From the NCBI RefSeq assembly GCF_002925905.1, contig NZ_PRDB01000004.1, forward strand, positions 434,001 through 498,000: a stretch of 64,000 bases of DNA, written 5' to 3'. Source of the stretch: Klebsiella michiganensis (GTDB taxonomy: Bacteria > Pseudomonadota > Gammaproteobacteria > Enterobacterales > Enterobacteriaceae). The notes beneath the pieces are model-generated. The model saw only the letters and a list, made by a program, of their open reading frames with translations, was not told where the DNA came from and made no database searches. Below, in pieces: positions 37,709 through 47,771 of the stretch. The position numbers were made by a program, and so were the translations under genes. Position 1 is the stretch's first letter, and each line of letters opens with the position of its first letter.

Positions 37709-38563
37709 TTAGGCTTCGATAGCGGCGCGCAGTTTTTTCATGGCGTTCTTTTCAAGCTGACGTACACGTTCAGCCGACACGCCGTAGCGGTCTGCCAGCT
37801 CCTGCAGCGTGGACTTGTTGTCTTCGTCCAGCCAGCGGGCGCGGATGATGTCCTGGCTACGTTCGTCAAGACCCTGCATCGCGTCGGTCAGCTTGTTTGC
37901 CGCCTGCTCTTCCCAGTTATCGTCTTCAATGCCGTCGGCAAAGTTAGACGTTTTATCCTGCAGATAGAGCACCGGCGCCATCGGCTGGCTATCGGACTCA
38001 TCATCCGACGACATGTCGAAGGTCATGTCCTGCGCCGCCATACGTGACTCCATCTCACGCACGTCTTTGCTCGACACGCCCAGCTCGCGGGCCACCATTT
38101 CGACTTCATCCTGGTTAAACCAGCCCAGACGCTGCTTGGTTTTGCGCAGGTTAAAGAACAGCTTACGCTGTGCTTTCGTGGTCGCGACCTTCACGATACG
38201 CCAGTTACGCAGCACGTATTCATGAATTTCCGCTTTGATCCAGTGCACGGCGAAGGAAACCAGACGCACGCCCACTTCCGGGTTAAAACGGCGCACGGCT
38301 TTCATCAGGCCAATGTTGCCTTCCTGAATCAGATCCGCCTGCGGCAGGCCATAGCCCGAGTAGTTACGAGCAATATGAACAACAAAGCGCAGGTGAGACA
38401 GGATCAGCTTTTTCGCTGCTTCCAGATCGCCCTGGTAATGCAGCTTTTCAGCAAGCTCCCGCTCTTCATCAGCCGATAACATCGGCCAAGTGTTAGCAGC
38501 CCGGATGTACGATTCCAGGTTACCAACGGGGGCTAAGGCTAAAGTTTGCATATCTTTGGTCAT
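37709..38563 (-). CDS. rpoH: RNA polymerase heat-shock sigma factor sigma-32
   Basis: 284 aa, equal to E. coli and nearly identical. Region 2 shows [20 protein letters not shown] and [20 protein letters not shown], the RpoH box is QRKLFFNLR near residues 132-140, and the region 4 HTH is [20 protein letters not shown]. It directs transcription of chaperone and protease genes. It has a 256-bp upstream region before ftsX, where E. coli has several promoters including a sigma-E one. Confidence 0.98.
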   Translation of the reverse strand: MTKDMQTLALAPVGNLESYIRAANTWPMLSADEERELAEKLHYQGDLEAAKKLILSHLRFVVHIARNYSGYGLPQADLIQEGNIGLMKAVRRFNPEVGVRLVSFAVHWIKAEIHEYVLRNWRIVKVATTKAQRKLFFNLRKTKQRLGWFNQDEVEMVARELGVSSKDVREMESRMAAQDMTFDMSSDDESDSQPMAPVLYLQDKTSNFADGIEDDNWEEQAANKLTDAMQGLDERSQDIIRARWLDEDNKSTLQELADRYGVSAERVRQLEKNAMKKLRAAIEA

Positions 38564-38819
38564 TCAAATCCTCTCAATCGATATCTTCTGGCATCTTTCT
38601 GTCCTCACAACGGAGCAACAAACATGCCAGCATTGATGAGCAACGAGAATATCACTCACATTAGTATCAGACAGTGATTTTATCCACAAGTTCCATGCAA
38701 TGATGTGAATAGATTACGCACAAAATGTGACATGGTTATGAAGTTTAGGGAAGCGTCGACAGGGACTCTTTCCCTGCAGAGAGATATTCAGTGCAGGGAA
38801 AGATTATACCAGATTTTTA
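38564..38819. other. Promoter region of rpoH
   Basis: No gene lies here. AT-rich sequence with TTATCCACA-like and TGTGACATGG tracts fills the gap between ftsX and rpoH. Several rpoH promoters are known here in E. coli; I could not place the individual elements with certainty. CCCTGCA...TGCAGGG at about 38761-38800 is a loose inverted repeat after ftsX. Confidence 0.4.
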
Positions 38820-39878
38820 CTACTCGGGAGTAAAGTGACGTAAATGTTGAACGGTTGCCAGCCAGGCGGCGACCCAGCCAATCATCGAGCAAACAATCAG
38901 CATCAGCAGGCACTCGTCAAAGCCTAAGCCGCTGAGTTCAAACTGCGTGCCGAAGACTTTCGCCACTTCGGTGACCGCCGACGACAGGCGCATGACCATA
39001 ATTTCCGACAGGATCAGCGACAGAAACGCGCCGGAGAACCCCAGCAGCGCCCCGCCGTAAAGGAACGGACGCAGAATAAAGCCATCGGTCGCGCCAATCA
39101 GTTTCTGCACGTTAATGGTATCGCGGCGGGCGAAGATGCTCAGACGCACGCTGTTGCCGATCACCAGGAAGACCGCCGCCACCATCAGTACGCCGATCAT
39201 CGCCGAAACGCGTCCGACCAGCCCGGTCAGCGACGAGAGCCGCGCAAACCAGCTGTCATCCATACGCACTTCATCAACGCCCTGAACGTGGCTCACGCGG
39301 TCGCGCAGCGTGTTCAGCGCTTCAACGCTCTGGAAATCAATCTTCGGCACCACGATCGCCACCGCCGGCAGCGGGTTCTCTTCCAGCATATCCAGCGCGC
39401 CGCCGAAGCCTGACCAGTTGCGGAATTCGCCAAGGGCTTCATCGCGCGACAGATAGTTAACCTTCTCGACGCCCTGCTCCGCCTGCAGCTGGCCGACTAC
39501 CCGGGCAGCCGCATCGTCATCCAGCGTTTTTTCCAGATAAACAGTGATTTGCGGCGTGGGATAATACTGCGACGCCGCGGTGCTGACGTTTTTGTAGACC
39601 ATGTAGCACACGCTTGGCAGGGTCAACGAAATGGCGATCACCATCACCGTCAGAAACGTCGCCAGCGGCGTGCTTTTCAGATCCTGTACCGCGCCGTGCC
39701 AGGCGTAGCGCACCTGTTCATTGAATACGTTGCTCTTGCGGGAAGCCGGATTCGGCGCCGCTTTTGGCCGCTTCGACGCATTGCGCCCGCCGCTACCGCC
39801 CGCTCCGCCCGCATTGCGGAAACGGTCGAATCGATTGCCGAATCGGCGAATGTGGTTCATTGCCTCGCGCTTATTCAC
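38820..39878 (-). CDS. ftsX: Cell division protein FtsX
   Basis: Inner-membrane partner of FtsE at the septal ring that activates peptidoglycan hydrolases through EnvC. It has 352 aa from GTG 39878 ([19 protein letters not shown]), equal to E. coli. A basic N-terminal tail and first membrane segment ([20 protein letters not shown]) precede the periplasmic domain (about 115-225) and three C-terminal membrane segments. The start overlaps the ftsE stop by 8 nt. Longer in-frame starts lie inside ftsE and are not favoured. Confidence 0.95.
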   Translation of the reverse strand: MNKREAMNHIRRFGNRFDRFRNAGGAGGSGGRNASKRPKAAPNPASRKSNVFNEQVRYAWHGAVQDLKSTPLATFLTVMVIAISLTLPSVCYMVYKNVSTAASQYYPTPQITVYLEKTLDDDAAARVVGQLQAEQGVEKVNYLSRDEALGEFRNWSGFGGALDMLEENPLPAVAIVVPKIDFQSVEALNTLRDRVSHVQGVDEVRMDDSWFARLSSLTGLVGRVSAMIGVLMVAAVFLVIGNSVRLSIFARRDTINVQKLIGATDGFILRPFLYGGALLGFSGAFLSLILSEIMVMRLSSAVTEVAKVFGTQFELSGLGFDECLLMLIVCSMIGWVAAWLATVQHLRHFTPE

Positions 39879-40539
39879 CGATGTGGCCTCCATGCATATG
39901 CCCCTCGCTGAGGGACAGGACGCGGTACGGACGACTGGAGATAAGCCCCAGGTCATGCGTCGCCATCAGCACCGTCACCCCAACGCGGTTAAACTCTTCA
40001 AACAGACGTAAGATCCCTTCCGACAGCGCCTCGTCGAGGTTACCGGTCGGTTCATCCGCCAGCAGGACCGCAGGTTTGTTCACCACCGCGCGGGCGATGC
40101 CCACGCGCTGTTGTTCCCCGCCTGAAAGCTGAATCGGCAGGTTTTTCGCTTTGTCCAGCAGCCCGACTTTATCCAGCGCCGCCGAGACGCGGCGACGGAT
40201 GTCATCCCCGCTGGCGCCGGCGATAATCAGCGGGATCGCTACATTATCGTAAACGGTTCGGTCCATCAGCAGATGGTGGTCCTGGAAAATCATGCCAATC
40301 TGACGGCGCAAAAACGGCACCTCGCGGCTCTTCAGGCGGCTAATATCATGGCCGCCGAAAAGGATTTTGCCGGCGCTGGGCCGTTCGATACCGCAGATAA
40401 GCTTCAGCAGGGTACTTTTCCCCGCGCCGGAATGGCCGGTCAGAAACGCCATCTCGCCCGCCTGCAGATGGAAAGTCACCCCCTGCAGCGCTTGTCTCCC
40501 ACCGAGATAGGCTTTGCTGACTTGTTCAAAGCGAATCAT
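39871..40539 (-). CDS. ftsE: Cell division ATP-binding protein FtsE
   Basis: 222 aa, equal to E. coli. Walker A is GHSGAGKST, the signature is [14 protein letters not shown] and Walker B is [16 protein letters not shown] ATPase of the FtsEX complex. It is 2 nt after ftsY and overlaps ftsX, so ftsYEX forms one operon. Confidence 0.97.
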   Translation of the reverse strand: MIRFEQVSKAYLGGRQALQGVTFHLQAGEMAFLTGHSGAGKSTLLKLICGIERPSAGKILFGGHDISRLKSREVPFLRRQIGMIFQDHHLLMDRTVYDNVAIPLIIAGASGDDIRRRVSAALDKVGLLDKAKNLPIQLSGGEQQRVGIARAVVNKPAVLLADEPTGNLDEALSEGILRLFEEFNRVGVTVLMATHDLGLISSRPYRVLSLSEGHMHGGHIGE

Positions 40540-40541
40540 TT

Positions 40542-42059
40542 TTAATCCTCTCGGGCAAAAAGTGCCTCAATAAAGTCGCCCGCATTAAACGGACGCAGAT
40601 CTTCAATACGTTCGCCAACACCGATGTAGCGAATCGGAATACCGAACTGATCGGCAACCGAGAAGATAACCCCGCCCTTGGCGGTCCCATCCAGCTTAGT
40701 CAAGGTAATACCGGTCAGTCCAACCGCCTCATGGAACAGTTTGGCCTGGCTAATCGCGTTCTGCCCGGTGCTGGCGTCAATGGTCAGCATAACTTCATGC
40801 GGCGCATCGACATCGAGTTTTTTCATGACGCGGACAATCTTCTTCAGCTCTTCCATCAGGTGCGATTTATTCTGCAGACGACCCGCGGTATCGGCAATCA
40901 GGACGTCAATATTGCGCGCCTTCGCCGCCTGGATGGCGTCGAAAATGACCGATGCCGAATCCGCGCCGGTGTGCTGGGCAATCACCGGAATATTGTTGCG
41001 CTGCCCCCAAACCTGGAGCTGCTCAACCGCCGCCGCGCGGAAGGTATCCCCCGCCGCCAGCATCACCGACTTGCCCTGCTGCTCGAACTGACGCGCCAGC
41101 TTGCCGATGGTGGTGGTTTTACCGACGCCGTTGACGCCGACCATCAGAATCACAAACGGCGTTTTGCCTTCTACGTTCAGCGGCTCATCCACTTTCGCCA
41201 GAATATCGCCCATCTCTTCTTTCAGCAGGCCGTACAGCGCCTCGGCGTCGCGCAGCTGCTTGCGGCTGGCGTCGTTGGTAAGACGCGTGATGATCTTACG
41301 CGTGGTTTCCACGCCGACATCGGCAATCAGCAGCTGCTCTTCCAGCTCTTCAAACAGATCATCGTCGATTTTCTTACCGCGGAACAGACTGATAAATCCG
41401 GAACCGAGGTTCTGTTTGGTTTTTACCAGGCTGCGTTTGAGGCGGGCGAAGAAACCTTCTTTGGTCGGTTTTTCCTGCTCTAACGGCGTCACGACGGTTT
41501 CGTCCGGCACCACTTCAACGGCGTTTTCTGCCGCATCGGCCGCCGCCAGAGCCTGTGCTTCCAGCTCTTCATCGGTGATATCGGCCTCAGCCTCTTCTAC
41601 CGTTTCGTCTGGTTCCGGCTGGTCAACGGCGGTTTCTTCAATAACTGCCGTTTCCGGTTCGGTAATGACCTCTTCCGGCGTCTGTTCAGCGACGGCTTCA
41701 GCCACTACCGACTCGGCGATGACCTCTTCCACCAGCGGCTCAGCGACCGTCTCTTCAACCGCGGGCTGCTCCGCTATCTCCTCAACCGCCGGGGATTCGA
41801 CAACCGCCTGCGGCTGTTCGCTCTCCACAACCTGCTCGGTCACCTCAACCACCTCGGCGGCAAAGGCTTCGGCATCCTGTTTCTCTGTCGCAGTGGCGTC
41901 GACCGTTTCCGGCGCAACCGCAGGCGCTTCGCTTTCCTGAGCCGGTTCTTCAACCTCTTGCTGGGCTTCTACTTTTTGTTCTGTTTCGCTTTCCTGCGCC
42001 TGTTCTTTTTGACCAAAGCCCAGCCAGGAAAAGAAGCCACGTTTTTTGTCTTTCGCCAT
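40542..42059 (-). CDS. ftsY: Signal recognition particle receptor FtsY
   Basis: 505 aa (E. coli 497). An acidic, Glu/Val/Ala-rich A domain (about residues 20-195, with repeats like EEVITEPETAVIEE) precedes the NG GTPase domain. G1 is GVNGVGKTTTIGKLA, G3 is DTAGRLQNKSHLM and G4 is TKLDGTAKGG. It receives SRP-bound ribosomes at the membrane. The slightly greater length lies in the low-complexity A domain, which commonly varies. Confidence 0.97.
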   Translation of the reverse strand: MAKDKKRGFFSWLGFGQKEQAQESETEQKVEAQQEVEEPAQESEAPAVAPETVDATATEKQDAEAFAAEVVEVTEQVVESEQPQAVVESPAVEEIAEQPAVEETVAEPLVEEVIAESVVAEAVAEQTPEEVITEPETAVIEETAVDQPEPDETVEEAEADITDEELEAQALAAADAAENAVEVVPDETVVTPLEQEKPTKEGFFARLKRSLVKTKQNLGSGFISLFRGKKIDDDLFEELEEQLLIADVGVETTRKIITRLTNDASRKQLRDAEALYGLLKEEMGDILAKVDEPLNVEGKTPFVILMVGVNGVGKTTTIGKLARQFEQQGKSVMLAAGDTFRAAAVEQLQVWGQRNNIPVIAQHTGADSASVIFDAIQAAKARNIDVLIADTAGRLQNKSHLMEELKKIVRVMKKLDVDAPHEVMLTIDASTGQNAISQAKLFHEAVGLTGITLTKLDGTAKGGVIFSVADQFGIPIRYIGVGERIEDLRPFNAGDFIEALFARED

Positions 42060-42251
42060 TTGCGACTACACTCCTCGCTGTTAATTCATGGCACAGCTTC
42101 GGCCAGTAGGTAGCGGAAGCTGAAAAATGATGAAATTAGTCGGATAGTCTACCACTTAACTTAACTCGCATCACCGCCCCCGGATTAAGGTTTCGTCAAC
42201 CGCCGCCGATCGTTAGAATAGCAGCCCGGAAGTTGAGACTTGAGCAAAGAG

Positions 42252-42848
42252 ATGAAGAAACCAAACCACGCGGGCAGCGGCCAGATCCGTATTATCGGCG
42301 GGCAATGGCGGGGCCGTAAACTCCCGGTGCCGGAGAGCCCGGGTCTGCGCCCGACCACCGACCGGGTGCGCGAAACGCTATTTAACTGGCTGGCGCCGTC
42401 GATCGTTGACGCGAACTGCCTCGACTGCTTCGCCGGCAGCGGCGCGCTGGGCCTTGAAGCCCTCTCCCGCTATGCGGCCAGCGCCACGCTGCTGGAAATG
42501 GAACGCGGCGTCGCGCAGCAGCTGCAAAAAAATCTGGCGACCCTCAAAGCCAGCAACGCTAAAGTGGTCAATACCAATACTTTAGCGTTTCTTGCTCAGG
42601 CGGGCACGCCGCATCACATCGTGTTTGTCGATCCCCCGTTTCGTAAAGGACTGCTTGAAGAGACGCTAAAGCTGCTGGAAAACAACGGCTGGCTTAGCGA
42701 TGAAGCGCTTGTCTACATTGAGAGTGAAGTCGAAAACGGTTTACCGCCGGTGCCGATGAACTGGCACGTCTATCGTGAAAAAGTGGCCGGACAGGTCGCC
42801 TACCGTCTCTATCAACGTGAGGCCCAAGGAGAAAACCATGCTGATTAA
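42252..42848 (+). CDS. rsmD: 16S rRNA m2G966 methyltransferase RsmD
   Basis: 198 aa from ATG 42252 (MKKPNHAGSGQIRIIGGQWR), equal to E. coli; a TTG at 42240 in frame would add four residues. The SAM-binding motif is LDCFAGSGALGLEALSRYA and the catalytic motif is VFVDPPFRKG (D/N-PP-F type). It is divergent from ftsY and overlaps yhhL by 11 nt. Confidence 0.95.
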   Translation: MKKPNHAGSGQIRIIGGQWRGRKLPVPESPGLRPTTDRVRETLFNWLAPSIVDANCLDCFAGSGALGLEALSRYAASATLLEMERGVAQQLQKNLATLKASNAKVVNTNTLAFLAQAGTPHHIVFVDPPFRKGLLEETLKLLENNGWLSDEALVYIESEVENGLPPVPMNWHVYREKVAGQVAYRLYQREAQGENHAD

Positions 42849-43116
42849 TTTTGGCCGCTTGCTGATGCTGTGCGTGTGGGCGTTTTTATTGCTGAACCTG
42901 TTTCAACCGTTCCCAAAACCGCTGAACATCTTCGTTAACGTAGCGCTGATCTTTATGATTCTGATGCACGGCCTGCAGCTGACGCTGCTCAAGGCGACGC
43001 AGACGAAAGAGATGCCGCCGCTGGGGCGCTTCGAGCAGATTCGTATTTTCATCTTCGGCGTGTTCGAACTGGTCGCCTGGCAGAAAAAGCTCAAGGCGAC
43101 CCTGAAGAAGAAGTAA
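42838..43116 (+). CDS. yhhL: DUF1145 membrane protein YhhL
   Basis: 92 aa (E. coli 89) from ATG 42838 behind AAGGAGAAAACC. Two membrane segments (LLMLCVWAFLLLNLF and IFVNVALIFMILMHGLQLTL), then a basic tail. The function is unknown. It is translationally coupled to rsmD. Confidence 0.9.
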   Translation: MLINFGRLLMLCVWAFLLLNLFQPFPKPLNIFVNVALIFMILMHGLQLTLLKATQTKEMPPLGRFEQIRIFIFGVFELVAWQKKLKATLKKK

Positions 43117-43130
43117 TGCCAGGAAAAGGT

Positions 43131-43490
43131 TCAGGGGTCTGGCGTAAAGCCCATAAACCGCGAACCTTTATAGCTCAGGACGCCCTTATCGCCGACGCTT
43201 AGCGCATGATACTGCGGCGCCTGCAGACGAAAAACCACTTCCAGCCCGCCGCTTTCCGGCCTGAAGCTTGCTTCATAACGCATTTCGCTGCCGGCAGGCG
43301 TCACCGTCTGCTGGCGCGAACGGCGATCGTTAATCACCTTCTCCCGCTTATTGCTCACCACCACCCGTTTTTGCAACAGCGGCGCGGCATCGTTATCCAT
43401 TTTTTCCCGACGCTGCTGCACATAGCGATACGACGCGGCAACCGCAATGATGGCAACGGCAACCATAAAAAACAGCGGAACTTTACTCAT
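43131..43490 (-). CDS. yhhM: DUF2500 protein YhhM
   Basis: 119 aa, equal to E. coli. An N-terminal membrane anchor (VPLFFMVAVAIIAVAASYRY) precedes a small beta-rich domain (MRYEASFRPESGGLEVVFRL). The function is unknown. It is convergent with yhhL. Confidence 0.9.
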   Translation of the reverse strand: MSKVPLFFMVAVAIIAVAASYRYVQQRREKMDNDAAPLLQKRVVVSNKREKVINDRRSRQQTVTPAGSEMRYEASFRPESGGLEVVFRLQAPQYHALSVGDKGVLSYKGSRFMGFTPDP

Positions 43491-43632
43491 TCACCTTGCC
43501 CCCAGGAATTATCAGGAATAAGCATACTGTGGCTTGATTATCATTGTCATCTTCCTCTGCAAACCACTACACTGAGATTCAGTACTGTAAGTACAATCAC
43601 TTACGTAATGATAACAGATACAGGGACTTACT

Positions 43633-44259
43633 ATGCTTTGGTCATTTATTGCTGTCTGTTTCTCCGCATGGCTTTACGTCGATGCGTCCTATCGTGGGCC
43701 TGCCTGGCGTCGCTGGGTGTTTAAACCCGTCACGCTGATCCTGCTTCTGTTACTGGCCTGGCAAGCGCCGATGTTTAACGCCATCAGCTATCTGGTGCTG
43801 GCCGGGCTTTGCGCCTCGCTGGTCGGCGATGCGCTGACCCTGCTGCCGCGGCAGCGGGTAATGTACGCCGTGGGGGCGTTCTTTCTCTCGCATCTGCTCT
43901 ACACCATCTGGTTTGCCAGCCAGCTGACGCTATCTTTCTTCTGGCCGCTGCCGCTGGTGCTGCTGATCCTCGGCGCGCTGCTGCTGGCGATTATCTGGAC
44001 GCGTCTGGAAGAGATGCGGATGCCGGTGTTTACCTTTATCGCGATGACGCTGGTGATGGTCTGGCTGGCCGGTGAGCTGTGGTTCGCCCGCCCGACGGAT
44101 ACCGCCCTGTCCGGCTTCGCTGGCGCGGCATCCCTGCTGCTCGGCAACGCGGTCTGGCTCATCAGCCATTATCGCCGCCGCTTCCGCGCTGACAACGCGA
44201 TCTCCTCGGCATTTTACTTCGCCGGGCACTTCCTGATCGTCCGCGCGCTCTATTTGTAA
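43633..44259 (+). CDS. yhhN: YhhN/TMEM86-family membrane protein
   Basis: 208 aa, equal to E. coli, with eight hydrophobic segments and family motifs [15 protein letters not shown] and [15 protein letters not shown]. Eukaryotic relatives are lysoplasmalogenases. The role in bacteria is unproven. It lies just upstream of zntA, separated by the ZntR-type promoter. Confidence 0.88.
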   Translation: MLWSFIAVCFSAWLYVDASYRGPAWRRWVFKPVTLILLLLLAWQAPMFNAISYLVLAGLCASLVGDALTLLPRQRVMYAVGAFFLSHLLYTIWFASQLTLSFFWPLPLVLLILGALLLAIIWTRLEEMRMPVFTFIAMTLVMVWLAGELWFARPTDTALSGFAGAASLLLGNAVWLISHYRRRFRADNAISSAFYFAGHFLIVRALYL

Positions 44260-44267
44260 TTAAGCGC

Positions 44268-44299
44268 TTGACTCTGGAGTCGACTCCAGAGTGTATCCT
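44268..44299 (+). promoter_or_regulatory. ZntR-type zntA promoter and operator
   Basis: TTGACT (44268-44273) and TATCCT (44294-44299) are 20 nt apart, the overlong spacing typical of MerR-family promoters. The spacer holds a perfect 22-bp palindrome (44271-44292; left arm ACTCTGGAGTC). This matches the E. coli zntA arrangement, where ZntR with zinc untwists the promoter. The zntR gene itself is not in the window. Confidence 0.9.
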
Positions 44300-44337
44300 G
44301 CGGGTAATGAGAAAATTATCATTACCCGGAGGGTCCT

Positions 44338-46542
44338 ATGTCGGCTCCAGAATCGCAGGATAAAAAAGTCCCACACTTCTCATCGTTAAAATTTACCCCT
44401 GCCGCGCAGCCTGCGGAAAGCTGCTGCGCGGACCCCGCCTGCAGCAGCGAAACCGCCGCTGAAAACGATGCGCTGAGTCACGCGCGCTTTAGCTGGCTGG
44501 TAGAAGGCATGGACTGCGCGGCGTGCGCCCGCAAGGTCGAAACCGCCGTTCGCCAGGTGCCGGGGGTCAGCCAGGTGCAGGTACTGTTCGCCACCGAAAA
44601 GCTGCTGGTCAACGCCGAGGGCAATGTCCGTCCGCAGATCGAAAGCGCCGTGCGCGCCGCGGGCTATCAGCTGCGTGATGAAAACGCGCCACGGGCAGAG
44701 GAGCCCACCTCTTGGCTGCGCGAGAATCTGCCGCTCCTCACCCTCGTCGCCATGATGGCGCTCAGCTGGGGGCTGGAGCAGTTCAGCCCGCCTCTGGGCG
44801 AAATCGCCTTCATCGCAACCACGCTGGTCGGCCTGTGGCCGGTCGCCCGGCAAGCAATACGCCTGATCAAAAGCGGAAGCTGGTTCGCCATTGAAACCCT
44901 GATGAGCGTCGCAGCCATCGGCGCGCTGTTTATCGGCGCCACCGCCGAAGCGGCGATGGTCCTGCTGCTGTTCTTAATCGGCGAACGTCTTGAGGGCTGG
45001 GCCGCCAGCCGCGCGCGGCAAGGCGTCAGCGCCTTGATGGCGTTGAAACCCGACACGGCAATCCGCGTGCGCGACGGCGTGCGTGAAACCGTAGCCCAGC
45101 GCGACCTGCGCCCCGGCGACGTGATTGAAGTCGCCGCCGGAGGCCGCCTGCCCGCCGATGGCCAGCTGCTCTCGCCCTTCGCCAGCTTCGATGAGAGCGC
45201 GCTAACCGGTGAATCCGTACCGGTGGAGCGTAACGCCGGGGAACGCGTGGCGGCCGGCGCGACCAGCGTCGATCGTCTGGTACAGCTGACGGTGATCTCC
45301 GAACCGGGCGACAGCGCTATCGATCGTATCCTTAAGCTGATTGAAGAAGCGGAAGAGCGCCGCGCGCCGATTGAGCGCTTTATCGATCGCTTTAGCCGCA
45401 TCTATACCCCGGCGATTATGGTCGTCGCGCTGCTGGTGGCCATTGTTCCGCCGCTGCTGTCTGCGGGCGCATGGCTGCCGTGGATCTATAAAGGTTTAAC
45501 GCTGCTGCTGATTGGCTGTCCGTGCGCGCTGGTGATCTCAACCCCGGCGGCGATTACCTCCGGGCTGGCGGTGGCGGCGCGTCGCGGCGCGCTGATTAAA
45601 GGCGGCGCGGCGCTGGAGCAGCTGGGACGCGTGCGCCAGGTGGCGTTTGATAAAACCGGCACCCTGACCATCGGCCAGCCGCGCGTCACCGCGGTGATGA
45701 CGACCGCAGACATCGGCGAAAACGATCTGCTGGCGCTGGCGGCCGCCGTGGAGCAAGGCTCCAGCCACCCGTTAGCCCAGGCCGTCGTACGTGAGGCGGA
45801 GCAGCGCCAGCTGGTCATTCCACCGGCAAGCGGCCAGCGCGCGCTGGCCGGATCCGGTATTGAGGCGCGGGTTGAAGGACGTCAGGTGCTGATTTGCGCC
45901 GCGGGTAAAAATCGCGATCCACAGTACGATGAACCTATTCAGCAGCTGGAGAGCGCGGGGCAAACCGTGGTGCTGGTGATGCGCGATGAGGCGCTGCTGG
46001 GGATTGTGGCGCTGCGCGATACGCTACGCGATGATGCTCGCCAGGCGGTGGATGAACTCCATCAGTTAGGCGTTCAGGGAATCATACTGACCGGCGACAA
46101 TCCGCGCGCGGCGGCGGCTATTGCCAGCGAACTGGGGCTGGCGTTCCGCGCCGGGCTGCTGCCTGCGGATAAAGTGCAGGCGGTGATGGCGCTTAATGCC
46201 CAGTCGCCGCTGGCCATGGTCGGCGACGGGATCAACGATGCGCCGGCGATGAAAGCGGCGACCATTGGCATCGCGATGGGCAGCGGCACCGACGTCGCTC
46301 TGGAGACTGCCGATGCGGCATTGACCCACAATCGCCTCACCGGACTGGCGCAGATGATTTCGCTGGCGCGCGCCACTCACGCCAATATCCGGCAGAACAT
46401 CGCTATCGCGCTGGGTCTGAAGGGGATTTTCCTCGTCACCACCCTGCTTGGTCTCACCGGCCTGTGGCTGGCGGTGCTGGCGGATACCGGGGCGACGGTG
46501 CTGGTCACCGCTAACGCGCTGCGGCTGCTACGTAAGAAGTAG
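44338..46542 (+). CDS. zntA: Zn(II)/Cd(II)/Pb(II)-exporting P1B-type ATPase ZntA
   Basis: 734 aa (E. coli 732). The Cys-rich N-terminus (CCADPAC, 29-35) and an HMA domain with GMDCAACARK (CxxC at 60-63) bind metal. The actuator motif is LTGESVPVE, the membrane metal site is CPCALVIST, phosphorylation occurs at DKTGTLT, and the hinge is MVGDGINDAPAMK. It expels zinc, cadmium and lead from the cytoplasm. Start ATG 44338 follows CCGGAGGGTCCT. Confidence 0.97.
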   Translation: MSAPESQDKKVPHFSSLKFTPAAQPAESCCADPACSSETAAENDALSHARFSWLVEGMDCAACARKVETAVRQVPGVSQVQVLFATEKLLVNAEGNVRPQIESAVRAAGYQLRDENAPRAEEPTSWLRENLPLLTLVAMMALSWGLEQFSPPLGEIAFIATTLVGLWPVARQAIRLIKSGSWFAIETLMSVAAIGALFIGATAEAAMVLLLFLIGERLEGWAASRARQGVSALMALKPDTAIRVRDGVRETVAQRDLRPGDVIEVAAGGRLPADGQLLSPFASFDESALTGESVPVERNAGERVAAGATSVDRLVQLTVISEPGDSAIDRILKLIEEAEERRAPIERFIDRFSRIYTPAIMVVALLVAIVPPLLSAGAWLPWIYKGLTLLLIGCPCALVISTPAAITSGLAVAARRGALIKGGAALEQLGRVRQVAFDKTGTLTIGQPRVTAVMTTADIGENDLLALAAAVEQGSSHPLAQAVVREAEQRQLVIPPASGQRALAGSGIEARVEGRQVLICAAGKNRDPQYDEPIQQLESAGQTVVLVMRDEALLGIVALRDTLRDDARQAVDELHQLGVQGIILTGDNPRAAAAIASELGLAFRAGLLPADKVQAVMALNAQSPLAMVGDGINDAPAMKAATIGIAMGSGTDVALETADAALTHNRLTGLAQMISLARATHANIRQNIAIALGLKGIFLVTTLLGLTGLWLAVLADTGATVLVTANALRLLRKK

Positions 46543-46547
46543 GGACA

Positions 46548-46620
46548 ATACCCGGGGGCGGCGCTTGACGCGCCTTGCCCGGGCTACAGGTTCGCGCGGT
46601 CTGGTTTTTTGTAGCCTGGA
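46548..46620. repeat. REP-like CCCGGG...GTAGCC element between zntA and tusA
   Basis: CCCGGGGGCGGCGCTTGACGC and GCCTTGCCCGGGCTACAGG form an imperfect hairpin, followed by CGCGGTCTGGTTTTTTGTAGCC. It is related to the array at 30211-30492, sharing CCCGGGCTACA and CAGACCGC on opposite strands. It lies between convergent stops. Confidence 0.65.
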
Positions 46621-46866
46621 TCAGTGGCTTTTACGGATCAGATAGCGGTACGGCAGCGCCTCGGTTTCCTGCGCCAGCAGCTCATGCTCCATAAAGCGGC
46701 AGAAACCGGGAATATCGCGGGTCGTCGCCGGATCGTCGGCCACGATTAGCAGCGTCTCGCCCACCGGCATCGTACGCACTGTCTTGCGCACCATCATCAC
46801 CGGTTCCGGGCAACGAAGCCCCTGCGCATCAAGCGTATGGTCAGGGCTGGAGAAAAGTTCGCTCAT
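46621..46866 (-). CDS. tusA: Sulfurtransferase TusA
   Basis: 81 aa from ATG 46866 ([20 protein letters not shown]), equal to E. coli. The acceptor Cys19 is in [13 protein letters not shown]. It passes sulfur from IscS to TusBCD for the 2-thiouridine modification of tRNA wobble bases and to other pathways. Confidence 0.95.
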   Translation of the reverse strand: MSELFSSPDHTLDAQGLRCPEPVMMVRKTVRTMPVGETLLIVADDPATTRDIPGFCRFMEHELLAQETEALPYRYLIRKSH

Positions 46867-46994
46867 TTTCATCTCACATTAACAAAACGGCCCTAGTTTA
46901 CCCCCAGTTCGCCAGTACGCAAGCCAGGTTAACGTTTGCGCGAAAAACAACCATTGCAATACGCTCGCAACGCAGTATCATGCAGCCGTTTTTA

Positions 46995-47025
46995 TTGGGT
47001 TCCCTCACCCCAACCACTAAAAAGG
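46995..47025 (+). promoter_or_regulatory. Probable preQ1-I riboswitch upstream of yhhQ
   Basis: P1 pairs TTGGG (46995-46999) with CCCAA (47009-47013). The loop TTCCCTCAC has the conserved GGTTC...CACCC pattern of preQ1-I aptamers, followed by an A-rich tail ACTAAAAAGG. Loop bases CCT can pair with AGG of the tail as a pseudoknot, and that AGG is the yhhQ Shine-Dalgarno, 7 nt before the ATG. YhhQ imports queuosine precursors, which fits ligand-dependent translational control. Confidence 0.7.
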
Positions 47026-47032
47026 TCACAAT

Positions 47033-47698
47033 ATGAGTCCGTTTACTACCGTACAGCGTAAAAAAGCGCTGATCTGGCTATCGCTTTTCCATCTGCTGGT
47101 CATCACTTCCAGTAACTATCTGGTGCAGCTGCCGATCTCCATTTTTGGTTTTCATACCACCTGGGGCGCATTCAGCTTTCCGTTTATTTTCCTCGCCACC
47201 GACCTGACGGTGCGGATTTTCGGCGCTCCGCTGGCGCGACGCATTATCCTCGCGGTCATGATCCCGGCGCTGGTTATCTCCTACGGGGTTTCCGCGCTGT
47301 TCTATATGGGCGAGTGGCAGGGGTTTGCCGCATTAACCAGCTTTAACCTGTTTGTCGCCCGTATCGCCGCCGCCAGCTTTATGGCCTACGCGCTGGGGCA
47401 AATCCTCGACGTCCACGTCTTTAACCGCCTGCGTCAAAACCGCCGCTGGTGGCTGGCGCCCACGGCATCCACCCTTTTTGGTAACGTCAGCGATACGCTG
47501 GCCTTCTTCTTTATCGCCTTCTGGCGCAGCCCGGACCCGTTTATGGCGGCGCACTGGGGTGAAATCGCCATCGTCGACTACTGCTTCAAGGTGCTGATTA
47601 GCATCGTATTCTTCCTGCCGATGTACGGCATGTTGTTGAATATGCTGCTGAAAAAACTGGCAGATAAATCTGATTTATCCGCATTGCAGCCAGGTTAA
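47033..47698 (+). CDS. yhhQ: Queuosine precursor transporter YhhQ
   Basis: 221 aa (E. coli 221), in the VUT/COG1738 family with six membrane segments. Motifs include FHTTWGAFSFPFIFLATDLT and PTASTLFGNVSDTLAFFFIA. E. coli YhhQ is implicated in uptake of preQ0 and preQ1 for tRNA queuosine. Its start lies directly behind the predicted preQ1 aptamer. Confidence 0.94.
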   Translation: MSPFTTVQRKKALIWLSLFHLLVITSSNYLVQLPISIFGFHTTWGAFSFPFIFLATDLTVRIFGAPLARRIILAVMIPALVISYGVSALFYMGEWQGFAALTSFNLFVARIAAASFMAYALGQILDVHVFNRLRQNRRWWLAPTASTLFGNVSDTLAFFFIAFWRSPDPFMAAHWGEIAIVDYCFKVLISIVFFLPMYGMLLNMLLKKLADKSDLSALQPG

Positions 47699-47771
47699 GA
47701 GTACTCACGAAACGATGTGATAAGATAAGCGAATGAGCCGTTAATGGCCGTTTATCGAAAGGAAGATGTCA

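Noticed and set aside
41101..41940. Ser/Thr-rich frame opposite ftsY
   Set aside because: Low-complexity composition is the reverse complement of the acidic A domain of FtsY.
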